A stretch of DNA of 64,000 nt. It comes from Brevundimonas sp. Leaf363 (lineage in GTDB: Bacteria; Pseudomonadota; Alphaproteobacteria; Caulobacterales; Caulobacteraceae). Shown one piece after another: positions 49,661 through 63,291 of the stretch. Positions within the stretch are counted from its first letter, which is position 1; each line of letters begins with the position of its first letter. The translations under genes and the position numbers were made by a program. The stretch lies in assembly GCF_001424025.1 (NCBI RefSeq), contig NZ_LMPZ01000002.1, forward strand, positions 62,001 to 126,000. Direction: 5' to 3'. The notes under the pieces were generated by a model. It saw only the letters and a program-made list of their open reading frames with translations, was not told the DNA's origin and did not search any database.

Positions 49661-50848
49661 ATGTTCGCCAAACGCCAGTCCGCCCTCGCCGCCGCCGCCG
49701 GCGCCCCGCCCAAGGGGCGCGGGCTCGACGCTGCTCCGATCCTCGAGATCCTGCGCCGCCCGCCTGTGCTGGTCGGTGTGGCGGGCCTGTTGCTGATCGG
49801 CGCGGTGGCCCTGTTCCTGACCGTGCTGGGCGACCCGCGCGCGGGCACGCCGTCCGCCCGTGTCTCTCTGCACCGCGATGCGCCCGAAGCGGCGCCGCCG
49901 CCCACGGGGTTGGAGGCCTTCTCCGCCGGCGCCATGGGCTTTTATCAGACCCTGACCGGCCAGGACGGCGCGCCCACCGATGCGGCGGGCGGCGAGGCCC
50001 TGATCACCCTGCCGGACGGCGCCACCGTCGCCGGCGGCGTGCCGACCAGTGCGCCGCGCCTGGCGGCCCAGCCCCTGCCGACCGCTCCCATCGCCGGCCT
50101 CAGCCAGCCTGGGCCGAACGGCCCTCTGCCCGTCATCGCGCCGGACGGCCGCAGTCCCGCCATCGCCTATGCACGTCCGTTCCGCCCGAACGGCAAGCCG
50201 CGCGTGTCGCTGATCGTCGGCGGCCTGGGCCTGAACGCCGTCACGACCCGCGCCGCCATCGAACGCCTGCCGGCCGACGTCACCCTCAGCTTCGTTCCCT
50301 ATGCTGAGGGCCTGCAGGGCTGGATCGACCTGGCCCGCGCGCAAGGCCATGAGGTCATGATCGAGATCCCGATGGAACCGTCGGGCTATCCCGACAACGA
50401 TCCCGGCCCCTATACCCTGCTGACTTCGTCCAGCGAGGACGATCTGCACGCCAAGCTGGCCTGGCTGCTGGGCCGCGCCACGGGCTACTTCGGGGTGACC
50501 AACTACCTGGGCGATCGGTTCGTCACCAATGACGCGGGGATGTCGACGCTGCTGTCGACCCTGCGCCAGCGCGGCCTGGCCTTCATCGACGACGGATCGA
50601 CCCGCAAGCCCGGGGCCTTCACCCGCGCCAGCGCCAACGCCGTGATCGACGAGACCCAGACCCCCGCCGCCATCGTCGCTGCCCTGAACGGGCTGGAGGC
50701 GACGGCCAAGCAGCGCGGTCAGGCCCTGGGCGCCGGCTTCAGCTATCCGGTCACCGTCGAGGCCGCTGCTCGTTGGGCCGCCGGTCTGGACGCTCGCGGC
50801 CTGCAGCTGGCCCCCGCCAGCGCCATCACCCAGCGGCCGGGCCGGTAA
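49661..50848 (+). CDS. Divergent polysaccharide deacetylase family protein (YibQ)
   Basis: 395-residue membrane-anchored protein. A basic N-terminus and one helix (about 38-57) precede a Pro/Ala-rich linker (about 60-175) and a deacetylase-like fold (about 180-390) with PRVSLIVGGLGLNAVTTRAA, EIPMEPSGYPDNDPGPYTLL and GYFGVTNYLGDRFV. In this divergent family the usual metal site is incomplete. It commonly lies between a C-terminal protease and rppH; rppH follows here after a repeat element. Exact role unknown. Confidence 0.9.
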   Translation: MFAKRQSALAAAAGAPPKGRGLDAAPILEILRRPPVLVGVAGLLLIGAVALFLTVLGDPRAGTPSARVSLHRDAPEAAPPPTGLEAFSAGAMGFYQTLTGQDGAPTDAAGGEALITLPDGATVAGGVPTSAPRLAAQPLPTAPIAGLSQPGPNGPLPVIAPDGRSPAIAYARPFRPNGKPRVSLIVGGLGLNAVTTRAAIERLPADVTLSFVPYAEGLQGWIDLARAQGHEVMIEIPMEPSGYPDNDPGPYTLLTSSSEDDLHAKLAWLLGRATGYFGVTNYLGDRFVTNDAGMSTLLSTLRQRGLAFIDDGSTRKPGAFTRASANAVIDETQTPAAIVAALNGLEATAKQRGQALGAGFSYPVTVEAAARWAAGLDARGLQLAPASAITQRPGR

Positions 50849-50859
50849 GGCGCACAGCC

Positions 50860-51000
50860 TCTCCCTCCCCGTCTCGGGGAGGGCAGCTGCCGAAGGCAGC
50901 GGGTGGGGACGGCCAGGCGAACGTGCGCCAAGTATCGCCAGGCCGCCCCCACCCCGGCTTCGCTTCGCTGCGCCATCCCTCCCCGAGCCGGGGAGGGAGA
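50860..51000. repeat. Inverted-repeat element, family C
   Basis: 141-bp element between yibQ and rppH. Terminal arms TCTCCCTCCCCG...CGGGGAGGG (50860-50883) and its complement (50977-51000) match over 24 bases with a two-base difference. The interior carries GGCTTCGCTTCGCTGCGCCA. It lies in the 5' leader region of rppH. Confidence 0.8.
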
Positions 51001-51034
51001 GACTCGGCGCCCTGATCCCGCTAAACCGCGCGCC

Positions 51035-51511
51035 GTGACCGACACCGACCTTCCCCGCCACCGCCCCAATGTGGGCGTCGTCCTGTTCCATCCGGATGGC
51101 CGCGTCTGGTACGGCCGCCGCGCCGGCAGCGCCTCGGATTATTGCTGGCAGTTCCCCCAAGGCGGCGTCGACGAGGGCGAGGATCTTGAGACCGCCGCCC
51201 GGCGCGAGCTTCAGGAGGAGACGGGCGTCACGTCCATCGAGTTGTTGGCGCGCACCGACGGCTGGATCGCCTACGACTTCCCGAAGGACTACGGCGGCTC
51301 CAAACAGGCGCGAGGGTATCTGGGCCAGAAGCAGGTCTGGTTCGCCTATCGTTTCACCGGCGAGGAGAGCGAGATCGACCTGGAGGCGCACGAAGTGGAG
51401 TTCGACGCCTGGCGCTGGGGACGTCTCGATGAAGCCTGCGATCTGATCGTGCCGTTCAAGCGCCCCGCGTACGAGCAGGTGGTGGCGGCGTTCGGCGTCT
51501 TCGCCGCCTAG
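51035..51511 (+). CDS. rppH: RNA pyrophosphohydrolase RppH
   Basis: 158-residue Nudix hydrolase that removes pyrophosphate from 5'-triphosphate mRNA and so starts mRNA decay. The Nudix box is GGVDEGEDLETAARRELQEE then TGV. The N-terminus RPNVGVVLFHPDGRVWYGRR and the middle YDFPKDYGGSKQARGYLGQK are typical of RppH. The GTG at 51035 gives the conserved start; the upstream frame runs through the repeat element. It overlaps the convergent thioesterase by four bases. Confidence 0.95.
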   Translation: MTDTDLPRHRPNVGVVLFHPDGRVWYGRRAGSASDYCWQFPQGGVDEGEDLETAARRELQEETGVTSIELLARTDGWIAYDFPKDYGGSKQARGYLGQKQVWFAYRFTGEESEIDLEAHEVEFDAWRWGRLDEACDLIVPFKRPAYEQVVAAFGVFAA

Positions 51512-51957
51512 CGCTCCATCACCAGGCAGGTCGAGGTGGCGGTGGCGTACAGCTTGCCGTCCACGCCCCGCAGGTCCGCCTCGGAAAAGGCCGCCCGCCG
51601 TCCTACCTGCACGATCCGGCCCGTCGCGATCACCGGCGTGTCGGCAGCCAGGGCGCGGTGGAAGACGGTCTTCAGCTCCAGCGTCGTGTAGGCCTGACCC
51701 TGCTTCAGCATGGCGTGGACCACGCAGCCGCAGGCGGAGTCGAGAATGGTTGCGATCCAGCCGCCGTGGACGGTGCCGAGCGGATTGTAGACCGCCTTGG
51801 TGGGCGTGCCTTCGAACACGACCCGGCCTTCCTCGACCTCGACCAGATCGAAGCCGACGGTGGCGCCGATCGGCGCGATCGGCGCCTCGCCGCGCATGGC
51901 GGCCCGCAGCTGCTCCAGGCCGCTCAGCAGGGTCAGGTCGATCAGGGCGTCGGTCAT
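51508..51957 (-). CDS. PaaI-type hotdog-fold thioesterase
   Basis: 149-residue hotdog thioesterase of the PaaI/DUF4442 group, probably acting on aryl- or acyl-CoA. The active-site region is YNPLGTVHGGWIATILDSACG, with the Asp/Ser typical of this group, and later VGRRAAFSEADLRG. The ATG at 51957 has GGAG upstream. Convergent overlap with rppH by four bases; no operon partner visible. Confidence 0.9.
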   Translation of the reverse strand: MTDALIDLTLLSGLEQLRAAMRGEAPIAPIGATVGFDLVEVEEGRVVFEGTPTKAVYNPLGTVHGGWIATILDSACGCVVHAMLKQGQAYTTLELKTVFHRALAADTPVIATGRIVQVGRRAAFSEADLRGVDGKLYATATSTCLVMER

Positions 51958-52015
51958 GTCGGGCTCCGGGGAAAGTCCGTCCACAATAAGGACGGACGCC
52001 GCCAGAGCAAGCGGG

Positions 52016-52270
52016 TCAGCCCCTGGGCGCGAACGCCAGCCTGACCAGGCCGATCACGGCCACCAGCGCCCAGGCGCCCTCCATCAGCACGGCCGACAGG
52101 TTGAACTCGAAGAACAGCGACCAGAGGATCAGGATCGAGCCGATCAGGTTCAGCAGCAGCGCCGGCGCCTTGGTGGCGTCCATCCGTCCGGTGGTGGCGC
52201 CGGCATAGGCTACGATGACCAGCAGCACGCCCACGACGCCCAGGGCGTTGACAATATCCGGCAGACTCAT
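52016..52270 (-). CDS. CBU_0592-like small membrane protein
   Basis: 84-residue protein with three hydrophobic segments (about 7-25, 36-54, 58-80) and the family pattern MSLPDIVNALGVVGVLLVIV, KAPALLLNLIGSILILWSLF, EFNLSAVLMEGAWALVAVIG. This matches a widespread small membrane family of unknown function, seen next to dehydrogenases or phosphoesterases. The start at 52270 has GAGGAGT-like AAAAGGGATC upstream (weak Shine-Dalgarno). Confidence 0.8.
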   Translation of the reverse strand: MSLPDIVNALGVVGVLLVIVAYAGATTGRMDATKAPALLLNLIGSILILWSLFFEFNLSAVLMEGAWALVAVIGLVRLAFAPRG

Positions 52271-52355
52271 GGTTCGGATCCCTTTTGAGGAGCCGGGCCG
52301 TCCCGGACTTGAACCCGTTGACGCGGGGCGAGGACGTGGCCTCGTCTTGCGGGCG

Positions 52356-53339
52356 CTATCTAGGGCGCCGGGCGGCGGGGTCAACCTGTCGAGGTGCCTG
52401 AAGCGTCACCACCACGATCTCGGGCGGCGCGCGGAAGCGAACAGGGAAGATCGACACGCCGACCCCGCCGGTCACGAACAGCTTCCGGCCGCCCTCGTCG
52501 TAAAGACCACACGACCAGCGATACGAAGCCAGGGAGGGCAGCACCAGACGGCCGAGGATCGGCAGGTTGACCTGTCCGCAATGGGTGTGCCCGGCCAGGG
52601 TCAGGGCCACACGCGGCGGCACGTCCTCGAACGGGTCGGGCCAGTGGGTCAGGAGGATCACCGGCGCATCCGCAGGCACGCTCGCCACGGCGTCGGGCAC
52701 TGATGGCGCCATCCGTTCGGAGACCATGTCCGCCACGCCGCCGATCCAGAACGGTCCTGTCGGCCGGGAGACCGGGGCGGCCCGGTTCTCCAGCACCTCC
52801 ACCCCGCCACGGCGCATGGCGGCGGCGATCTGAGTCTCGTCGAACCAGCTGTCGTGGTTGCCCAGCACGCCGTAGCGGCCCAGCGGCGCCCGCAGGCCCG
52901 AGAAGGCTTCGACCCCGGCCAGGATCTCGGCCTGTTCGGCGCGAGGACGCGCCCCGGCGGCGCGATGTCCGCCGGTGTAGTCGCCCAACAGGACGACGAC
53001 GTCGGGCTGCTCGGCGTTCATGCGGGCGACCAGCCGTTCAATCCGCGGGACATCGACATGGGGCGCCGCGACATGGGTGTCGGAGATAACGCCGATCCGC
53101 AGCGGCGGTCCCCGCCAGGCTGCGCTCTCGACCGTGACGTGGCGCACGGTCAGCGTGGCGGGCTCGACGATGAACCCCCAGACCCCGAGCGCCCAGGCCA
53201 CGGCGGTCAGTCCGGCCACCGTCCAGCCAAGAAAAATCCGGCGGACGCTCAGCATCCGCCGGACCCATAGAAACACCAGCACAGGACCGACGATGGCGAC
53301 GGCCCAGGCGAGGATCAGAACCATGTCCGATCCCGTCAT
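52356..53339 (-). CDS. Membrane-anchored metallophosphoesterase
   Basis: 327-residue protein. Two hydrophobic segments (about 6-27, 34-57) precede a calcineurin-like phosphoesterase domain with the metal motifs GVISDTHVAAPHVD, LLGDYTGGH, LGNHDSWF, LTHWPD and LAGHTHCGQV. It resembles YaeI/LpxG-like enzymes, some of which cleave UDP-2,3-diacylglucosamine in lipid A synthesis. Substrate not certain. The next gene on the left is a CBU_0592-like protein 85 bases away. Confidence 0.88.
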   Translation of the reverse strand: MTGSDMVLILAWAVAIVGPVLVFLWVRRMLSVRRIFLGWTVAGLTAVAWALGVWGFIVEPATLTVRHVTVESAAWRGPPLRIGVISDTHVAAPHVDVPRIERLVARMNAEQPDVVVLLGDYTGGHRAAGARPRAEQAEILAGVEAFSGLRAPLGRYGVLGNHDSWFDETQIAAAMRRGGVEVLENRAAPVSRPTGPFWIGGVADMVSERMAPSVPDAVASVPADAPVILLTHWPDPFEDVPPRVALTLAGHTHCGQVNLPILGRLVLPSLASYRWSCGLYDEGGRKLFVTGGVGVSIFPVRFRAPPEIVVVTLQAPRQVDPAARRPR

Positions 53340-53347
53340 CGCCGGTC

Positions 53348-53617
53348 TCAGGCCGTCGCCACTTCCGTGGCGTGTTCGGCCAGGATGGTGAGGCCGGCGG
53401 GCGTCACGTCGGCGAAGCCGCCGTGGACGTCGAAGCGGCGACGGGCCGAGCCGTCGATGACGGTGACCACGCCTTCGCGCAGGGCCGTCATGAAGGGCGC
53501 GTGGTTGGCCAGGACGCCGAAGTCGCCCTCGACGCCCGGCGCGTCGACCTGATCGACGAGGCCGGAAAAGACCTCGCGCTCAGGCGACACCAGGGAGAAT
53601 GACAGCTTGCCGGCCAT
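53348..53617 (-). CDS. atpC: ATP synthase epsilon subunit, short form
   Basis: 89-residue epsilon subunit made only of the N-terminal beta-sandwich (SLVSPEREVFSGLVDQVDAP, then GDFGVLANHAPFMTALREGV). The usual C-terminal helical hairpin (about 45 residues, inhibitory in many bacteria) is absent. In alphaproteobacteria inhibition is often supplied by the separate zeta subunit instead. Two bases after atpD; last gene of the F1 operon. Confidence 0.95.
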   Translation of the reverse strand: MAGKLSFSLVSPEREVFSGLVDQVDAPGVEGDFGVLANHAPFMTALREGVVTVIDGSARRRFDVHGGFADVTPAGLTILAEHATEVATA

Positions 53618-53619
53618 GC

Positions 53620-56077
<2,458 letters not shown>

Positions 56078-56109
56078 CCGGGGCTACTCTCTCAGCTTTC
56101 CGGTCAGTC

Positions 56110-58264
<2,155 letters not shown>

Positions 58265-58399
58265 AGCCAAAAGGTCCGCGATAGTAGGTTCGGGTCTAGC
58301 CCGGCGGCGGTCACCGCCCCGGACAAAGGCTTGAAATGCTTTAGGAAAGCACGCCAGAGGCACATCAGGTGATGCATCTCTCGGCTAAGCCGGGCGCCT

Positions 58400-58426
58400 G
58401 ATAGCATTTGTCCCGGACCGTCGCAA
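58400..58426 (-). promoter_or_regulatory. Caulobacter-type promoter of the atp operon
   Basis: On the minus strand TTGCGAC (58426-58420) is 14 bases from GCTATC (58405-58400), which fits the Caulobacter housekeeping promoter TTGaCgS-N10-14-GCTAnAWC. It predicts a leader of about 130 nt before atpH, with a small GGCGG-TGA-CCGCC hairpin. The rest of the 321-bp gap up to terC holds no ORF that I can support. Confidence 0.55.
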
Positions 58427-58585
58427 CCGAAGCCGATGCCGCAGTTCACGCCCGCGTGATATTTGTTGCGCCCATGCGGCCGCAACCCGCTGGCGGCGTG
58501 CTCTGTACGCCGCCATGGCGACATCCTGACGCTGGGGCCAAATCGCAAGCTGCGCTAATAGGCGATCACGCTCACAGGGAATTCC

Positions 58586-59431
58586 ATGTTCGACTTCACG
58601 CCACTCTTCACCGATCCGACTGCCTGGGCCGCGCTCATCACCCTGGTGGTGATGGAAGTGGTGCTGGGGATCGACAATCTGATCTTCATCTCGATCCTGT
58701 CGAACAAGCTGCCGCCCGAGCATCGCCAGCGCACGCGTCGCATCGGCATCGGCCTGGCCCTGATCATGCGCCTGGGCCTGCTGGCCACCATCGGCTGGAT
58801 CGTCGGCCTGACGGCGCCGGTGTTCGACCTGGGCATCCAGGGCGCGGTCAACAGCCACGGCGAACCGGCGTTCGACACGGCCTTCAGCTGGCGTGACCTG
58901 ATCCTGATCGCGGGCGGCCTGTTCCTGATCTGGAAGGCGACCAAGGAAATCCACCACGCCACCGATCACACGCCGTCCCACGCCCTGATGGACAAGGACA
59001 AGAAGGACGTCGTGATCAACAACGTCGGCTCGGCCATCTTCCAGATCATCCTGCTGGACCTGGTCTTCTCGATCGACTCGATCCTGACCGCCGTCGGCAT
59101 GACCGATCACGTGGTCATCATGATGATCGCCGTCGTCATCGCGGTGCTGGTGATGCTGCTGGCCTCCGACCCGCTGGCCAACTTCATCGACAAGAACCCG
59201 ACCGTGGTCATGCTGGCCCTGGGATTCCTGCTGATGATCGGCGCGGTGCTGATCGCAGACGGCTTCGGCGTCCATGTGCCCAAGGGCTACATCTACGCCG
59301 CCATGGCCTTCTCGGCCCTGGTCGAAGGCCTGAACATGCTGTCGCGCGGCGCCTCGACCCGGAAACAGGCGGCCGAAGCGGCGCATCTGGCCGAACTGAA
59401 CAAGCGCGAGACGGCAGAGCCGGGGGTCTGA
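58586..59431 (+). CDS. TerC-family integral membrane protein
   Basis: 281-residue seven-helix protein. The family acidic motifs are [16 protein letters not shown] and [16 protein letters not shown], each with Asp in the membrane, probably a metal (Mn) site. TerC members export manganese or help tellurite resistance and metal loading of exported enzymes. A His/Lys-rich loop ([20 protein letters not shown], about 133-152) may bind metal. CAGGGA precedes the ATG. Confidence 0.92.
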   Translation: MFDFTPLFTDPTAWAALITLVVMEVVLGIDNLIFISILSNKLPPEHRQRTRRIGIGLALIMRLGLLATIGWIVGLTAPVFDLGIQGAVNSHGEPAFDTAFSWRDLILIAGGLFLIWKATKEIHHATDHTPSHALMDKDKKDVVINNVGSAIFQIILLDLVFSIDSILTAVGMTDHVVIMMIAVVIAVLVMLLASDPLANFIDKNPTVVMLALGFLLMIGAVLIADGFGVHVPKGYIYAAMAFSALVEGLNMLSRGASTRKQAAEAAHLAELNKRETAEPGV

Positions 59432-59438
59432 TCCTTCG

Positions 59439-60212
59439 ATGAGTGCGTCGGCCGTTCGCTGCATCGCGGCCCTTCTGGCGACGCTGGCCCTGTCCGGGCC
59501 GGCGTTCGCCGAGGTCCCGGTCCAGGGCTACCAGATGGTCAAAACCTATCCGCACGACCCTGCGGCCTTCACCGAAGGGCTGTTCTACCGTGACGGCGAC
59601 CTGTTCGAGAGCACGGGCGGCTATCCGTCCGACATTCGCCGCGTCCGCCTGAACGACGGTCATGTGCTGTCGAAGCGCGAGATCGCCAGCATCTATTTCG
59701 GCGAAGGCATGATCGACTGGGGCGACCGGGTCATCAGCCTGACCTGGAAGAACGGGATCGGCTTCTTCTGGTCGCTGGACGGGTTCGAGCCGCAAGGCGC
59801 CTTCACCTACCCGGGCGAGGGCTGGGGCATCACCCGCGACGACCGCCGCCTGATCATGAGCGACGGCACCGATCAGCTGCGCTTCCTCGACCCCGCGACC
59901 ATGGCCGAGATCGGCCGCGTCTCCGTCACCGCCGACGGCCGGCCGGTCGATCGGATCAACGAACTGGAATGGATCGACGGCGAGGTCTGGGCCAATATCT
60001 GGCAGACCGACCGCATCGCCCGCATCGACCCTGAAACGGGGCAGGTGAAGGCCTGGATCGACCTGACCGGCCTCTATCCCCTGACACCCGAGATGGACCC
60101 GGTCGACGACGTGCTGAACGGCATCGCCTGGGACCGCCAGGCCGACCGCATCTTCGTCACCGGCAAGCGGTGGTCCAGCCTGTTCGAGATCCGCGTGACC
60201 GCTCAGCGCTAA
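59439..60212 (+). CDS. Glutaminyl-peptide cyclotransferase (beta-propeller type)
   Basis: 257-residue secreted five-bladed propeller of the plant/bacterial glutamine cyclotransferase class, which converts N-terminal Gln to pyroglutamate. A signal peptide (about 1-23, MSASAVRCIAALLATLALSG) precedes MVKTYPHDPAAFTEGLFYRD, then GDLFESTGGYPSDIRRVRLN, and INELEWIDGEVWANIWQTDR is the usual active-site loop. It lies seven bases after terC and may be cotranscribed. Confidence 0.93.
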   Translation: MSASAVRCIAALLATLALSGPAFAEVPVQGYQMVKTYPHDPAAFTEGLFYRDGDLFESTGGYPSDIRRVRLNDGHVLSKREIASIYFGEGMIDWGDRVISLTWKNGIGFFWSLDGFEPQGAFTYPGEGWGITRDDRRLIMSDGTDQLRFLDPATMAEIGRVSVTADGRPVDRINELEWIDGEVWANIWQTDRIARIDPETGQVKAWIDLTGLYPLTPEMDPVDDVLNGIAWDRQADRIFVTGKRWSSLFEIRVTAQR

Positions 60213-61006
60213 ATCTGGATGGAAATCCCGGCGCCCAGGTCCATCAGTCCGGCCATCGGCGACGCTATGTCGCCCAGCGCTTTCTGAACCTGATCCAGCG
60301 CGTCGTCGGCCGCCTTCTGGTCGGGCGACGACGTTTCGCCATCTTCGCGCTTCGCCCTGTGCGCCGCCTGGCGCAGGATGGCCTTCAGCTCGCTGACCAG
60401 CGACTTCGCATCGGCGGCGAACGTGGCGTCCGCCTGTTTGTCGGCGTTTTTGCGGGCCTGTTCCGCCCCCTGTTGCTGCTGACGTTCGATCACCTGCCGG
60501 TACGGATCGGAGCCTTTAGCGCTCTCGTCATCGGCGGCGTCCGCCTCAACGGCCGTTCTGGCTTCGGGCGAGGCTGCTGCGTTCGTAGCGGGAGCAGCGA
60601 CCTCGGGGCTCGGCTCGGCGGCGGTCGCGTCGGCGGCGGCAGGCGGGGCGGCGGGGGTCGACTGCATCCCCATGCCGGCGGCTGATCCGCCAGCGGCGGC
60701 ATAGGCCTTCACCGCCGCGCCCAGTTCGCGCGCCAGCTGGGCCGCCATCTTGGCGACCGCGTCGGGGTCGCCCGCCATGGTCATTCTCAGCGCGCGGATG
60801 CGGGCCTTCAACGCCTCGACCTTCTTGCGGGCGGCGGCCTTCTTGTCTTCGTTGACGGACGCGGATTGCGTCTTCAGCGACTGAAGTGCGCTTAGCGCGT
60901 CCTTCGCGCGGTCGTCCTGGCGCCGACGTGCAGCCTCGACCGACGTCGCCGAGGGCGACATCATCCCGATCACCGCGCCTGTCATGACGGATGAAGCCGC
61001 GGTCAT
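60209..61006 (-). CDS. Hypothetical Ala-rich coiled-coil protein
   Basis: 265-residue protein with no recognised family. After a mildly hydrophobic start (TAASSVMTGAVIGMMSP) it contains a helical coiled-coil stretch (about 30-95, KDALSALQSLKTQSASVNED then KKAAARKKVEALKARIRALR), an Ala/Pro/Thr-rich linker (about 110-190) and a second coil (about 195-240). The stop overlaps the convergent glutaminyl cyclase by four bases. The start is uncertain: GTG at 61039 would add 11 residues, ATG at 60985 would remove 7. Chaperone, adaptor or structural roles are all possible. Confidence 0.6.
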   Translation of the reverse strand: MTAASSVMTGAVIGMMSPSATSVEAARRRQDDRAKDALSALQSLKTQSASVNEDKKAAARKKVEALKARIRALRMTMAGDPDAVAKMAAQLARELGAAVKAYAAAGGSAAGMGMQSTPAAPPAAADATAAEPSPEVAAPATNAAASPEARTAVEADAADDESAKGSDPYRQVIERQQQQGAEQARKNADKQADATFAADAKSLVSELKAILRQAAHRAKREDGETSSPDQKAADDALDQVQKALGDIASPMAGLMDLGAGISIQI

Positions 61007-61080
61007 GACAAGGCGCCGATCATGCGCGGCACCATCCACTGCTTTGCTTGATGACCCGTGAATAGGGCGCCCGCCTGTAA

Positions 61081-62211
<1,131 letters not shown>

Positions 62212-62347
62212 GGGCCAACAGGCTGACGGCTCGGACGCCGGGTCCCCCGCAGCTTCATGGTCGGATTTCCGCCGATGTGTCGCCCGGACAACGCTTTTCA
62301 ATGCTAGGCGTTAACGACGGGAACGGTGAAGCTGGAGCCAGAGCCTG

Positions 62348-63280
62348 ATGCGTCGCTTTCTAGTCTGGTCGGCCCTCGCGGCCCTGGTGGGGTTGATCCT
62401 CGCCGGGGGTGGTTACTGGGCCTACTGGAACTTCTACGCCCGGTTCCAGCCGGTGACGATCACCCGCAACCAGGCCGAAATCCAGCGCTTGCTGGACGAG
62501 GCTTCGTGGGTGTCGGACGGCGGAGGAGGGCAGCCGCTCTATGTCGTCGGCTATCGCGACAGCGCCTCGACCATGCGCTACGACCGCGAGGAGACGCCCA
62601 AGCTGCGAGCTGGGGGCGTCGAGACGCGCGTCATCCTGTTCGCCCGTGACGACCGCGAAGGCCAAGCCCAGTCCACCCCCGCCGAGCGCGCCACGATCGC
62701 CGAGCTGTGGCTGACGCGGGACTGGACGCTCTACCAACGCTGGACCGCCACCCCGGCCCGCAACTGGACGGCCGCGGGGATTCCGCAGGCCGACGGCAAC
62801 CTGGCCCGCCGCGCCGTGGTCGACGCCAGCCGGCAGTTCAACAACCGCCTGAACGAACTGCTCAGTGGAGCGGGCATCCAGCCGCGCTATCCGATCATCC
62901 TGTGGCGCGATCGCGAAGGCTTCCTGAAGGCTTGCGCCTGTTCGGACAGCCGGTCGTGGACCTTCATCCGCGACGACCTCGGCGCGCCGGACCGGATCGA
63001 CCCCGTGACGGCGCAGGACGCGCCCGTGCCCCCCGCGGTCACGCCCGGCGACGGCAGCCCCGAGACGTTGCCCTATCCTAACCTGCCTCCGATCCCCGGC
63101 CAGACGCCGCCGATGCAGCCGGGCCAGACGCAGCCCGTTCCGGCGCTGCCCGGCCAGGTCCAGCCCGGTTCGCCGGCCCAGCCCGGTCAAGCCACGCCGC
63201 GGCCGTCTCGACCGACCCAGCCGTCGGCGCCCCCGTCCGCTCCGGCCCCGCAGAAGTCGGACGACACGACCTTCTTCTAG
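62348..63280 (+). CDS. Hypothetical secreted/membrane-anchored protein with Pro-rich tail
   Basis: 310-residue protein, not recognised. One N-terminal helix (about 5-27, LVWSALAALVGLILAGGGYWA) is a signal anchor, a conserved-looking domain follows (about 35-215: RNQAEIQRLLDEASWVSDGG, LWLTRDWTLYQRWTATP, FLKACACSDSRSWTFIRDD) and the last ~90 residues are Pro/Gln/Gly repeats (PGQTPPMQPGQTQPVPA). A double Cys (CACSD) could bind metal or form a disulphide. Cell-wall-facing position is inferred. It lies 136 bases after obgE. Confidence 0.65.
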   Translation: MRRFLVWSALAALVGLILAGGGYWAYWNFYARFQPVTITRNQAEIQRLLDEASWVSDGGGGQPLYVVGYRDSASTMRYDREETPKLRAGGVETRVILFARDDREGQAQSTPAERATIAELWLTRDWTLYQRWTATPARNWTAAGIPQADGNLARRAVVDASRQFNNRLNELLSGAGIQPRYPIILWRDREGFLKACACSDSRSWTFIRDDLGAPDRIDPVTAQDAPVPPAVTPGDGSPETLPYPNLPPIPGQTPPMQPGQTQPVPALPGQVQPGSPAQPGQATPRPSRPTQPSAPPSAPAPQKSDDTTFF

Positions 63281-63291
63281 GTCGGGATCCT

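Noticed and set aside
51797-52288. 163-codon plus-strand frame
   Set aside because: Antisense to the PaaI thioesterase and CBU_0592-like gene.
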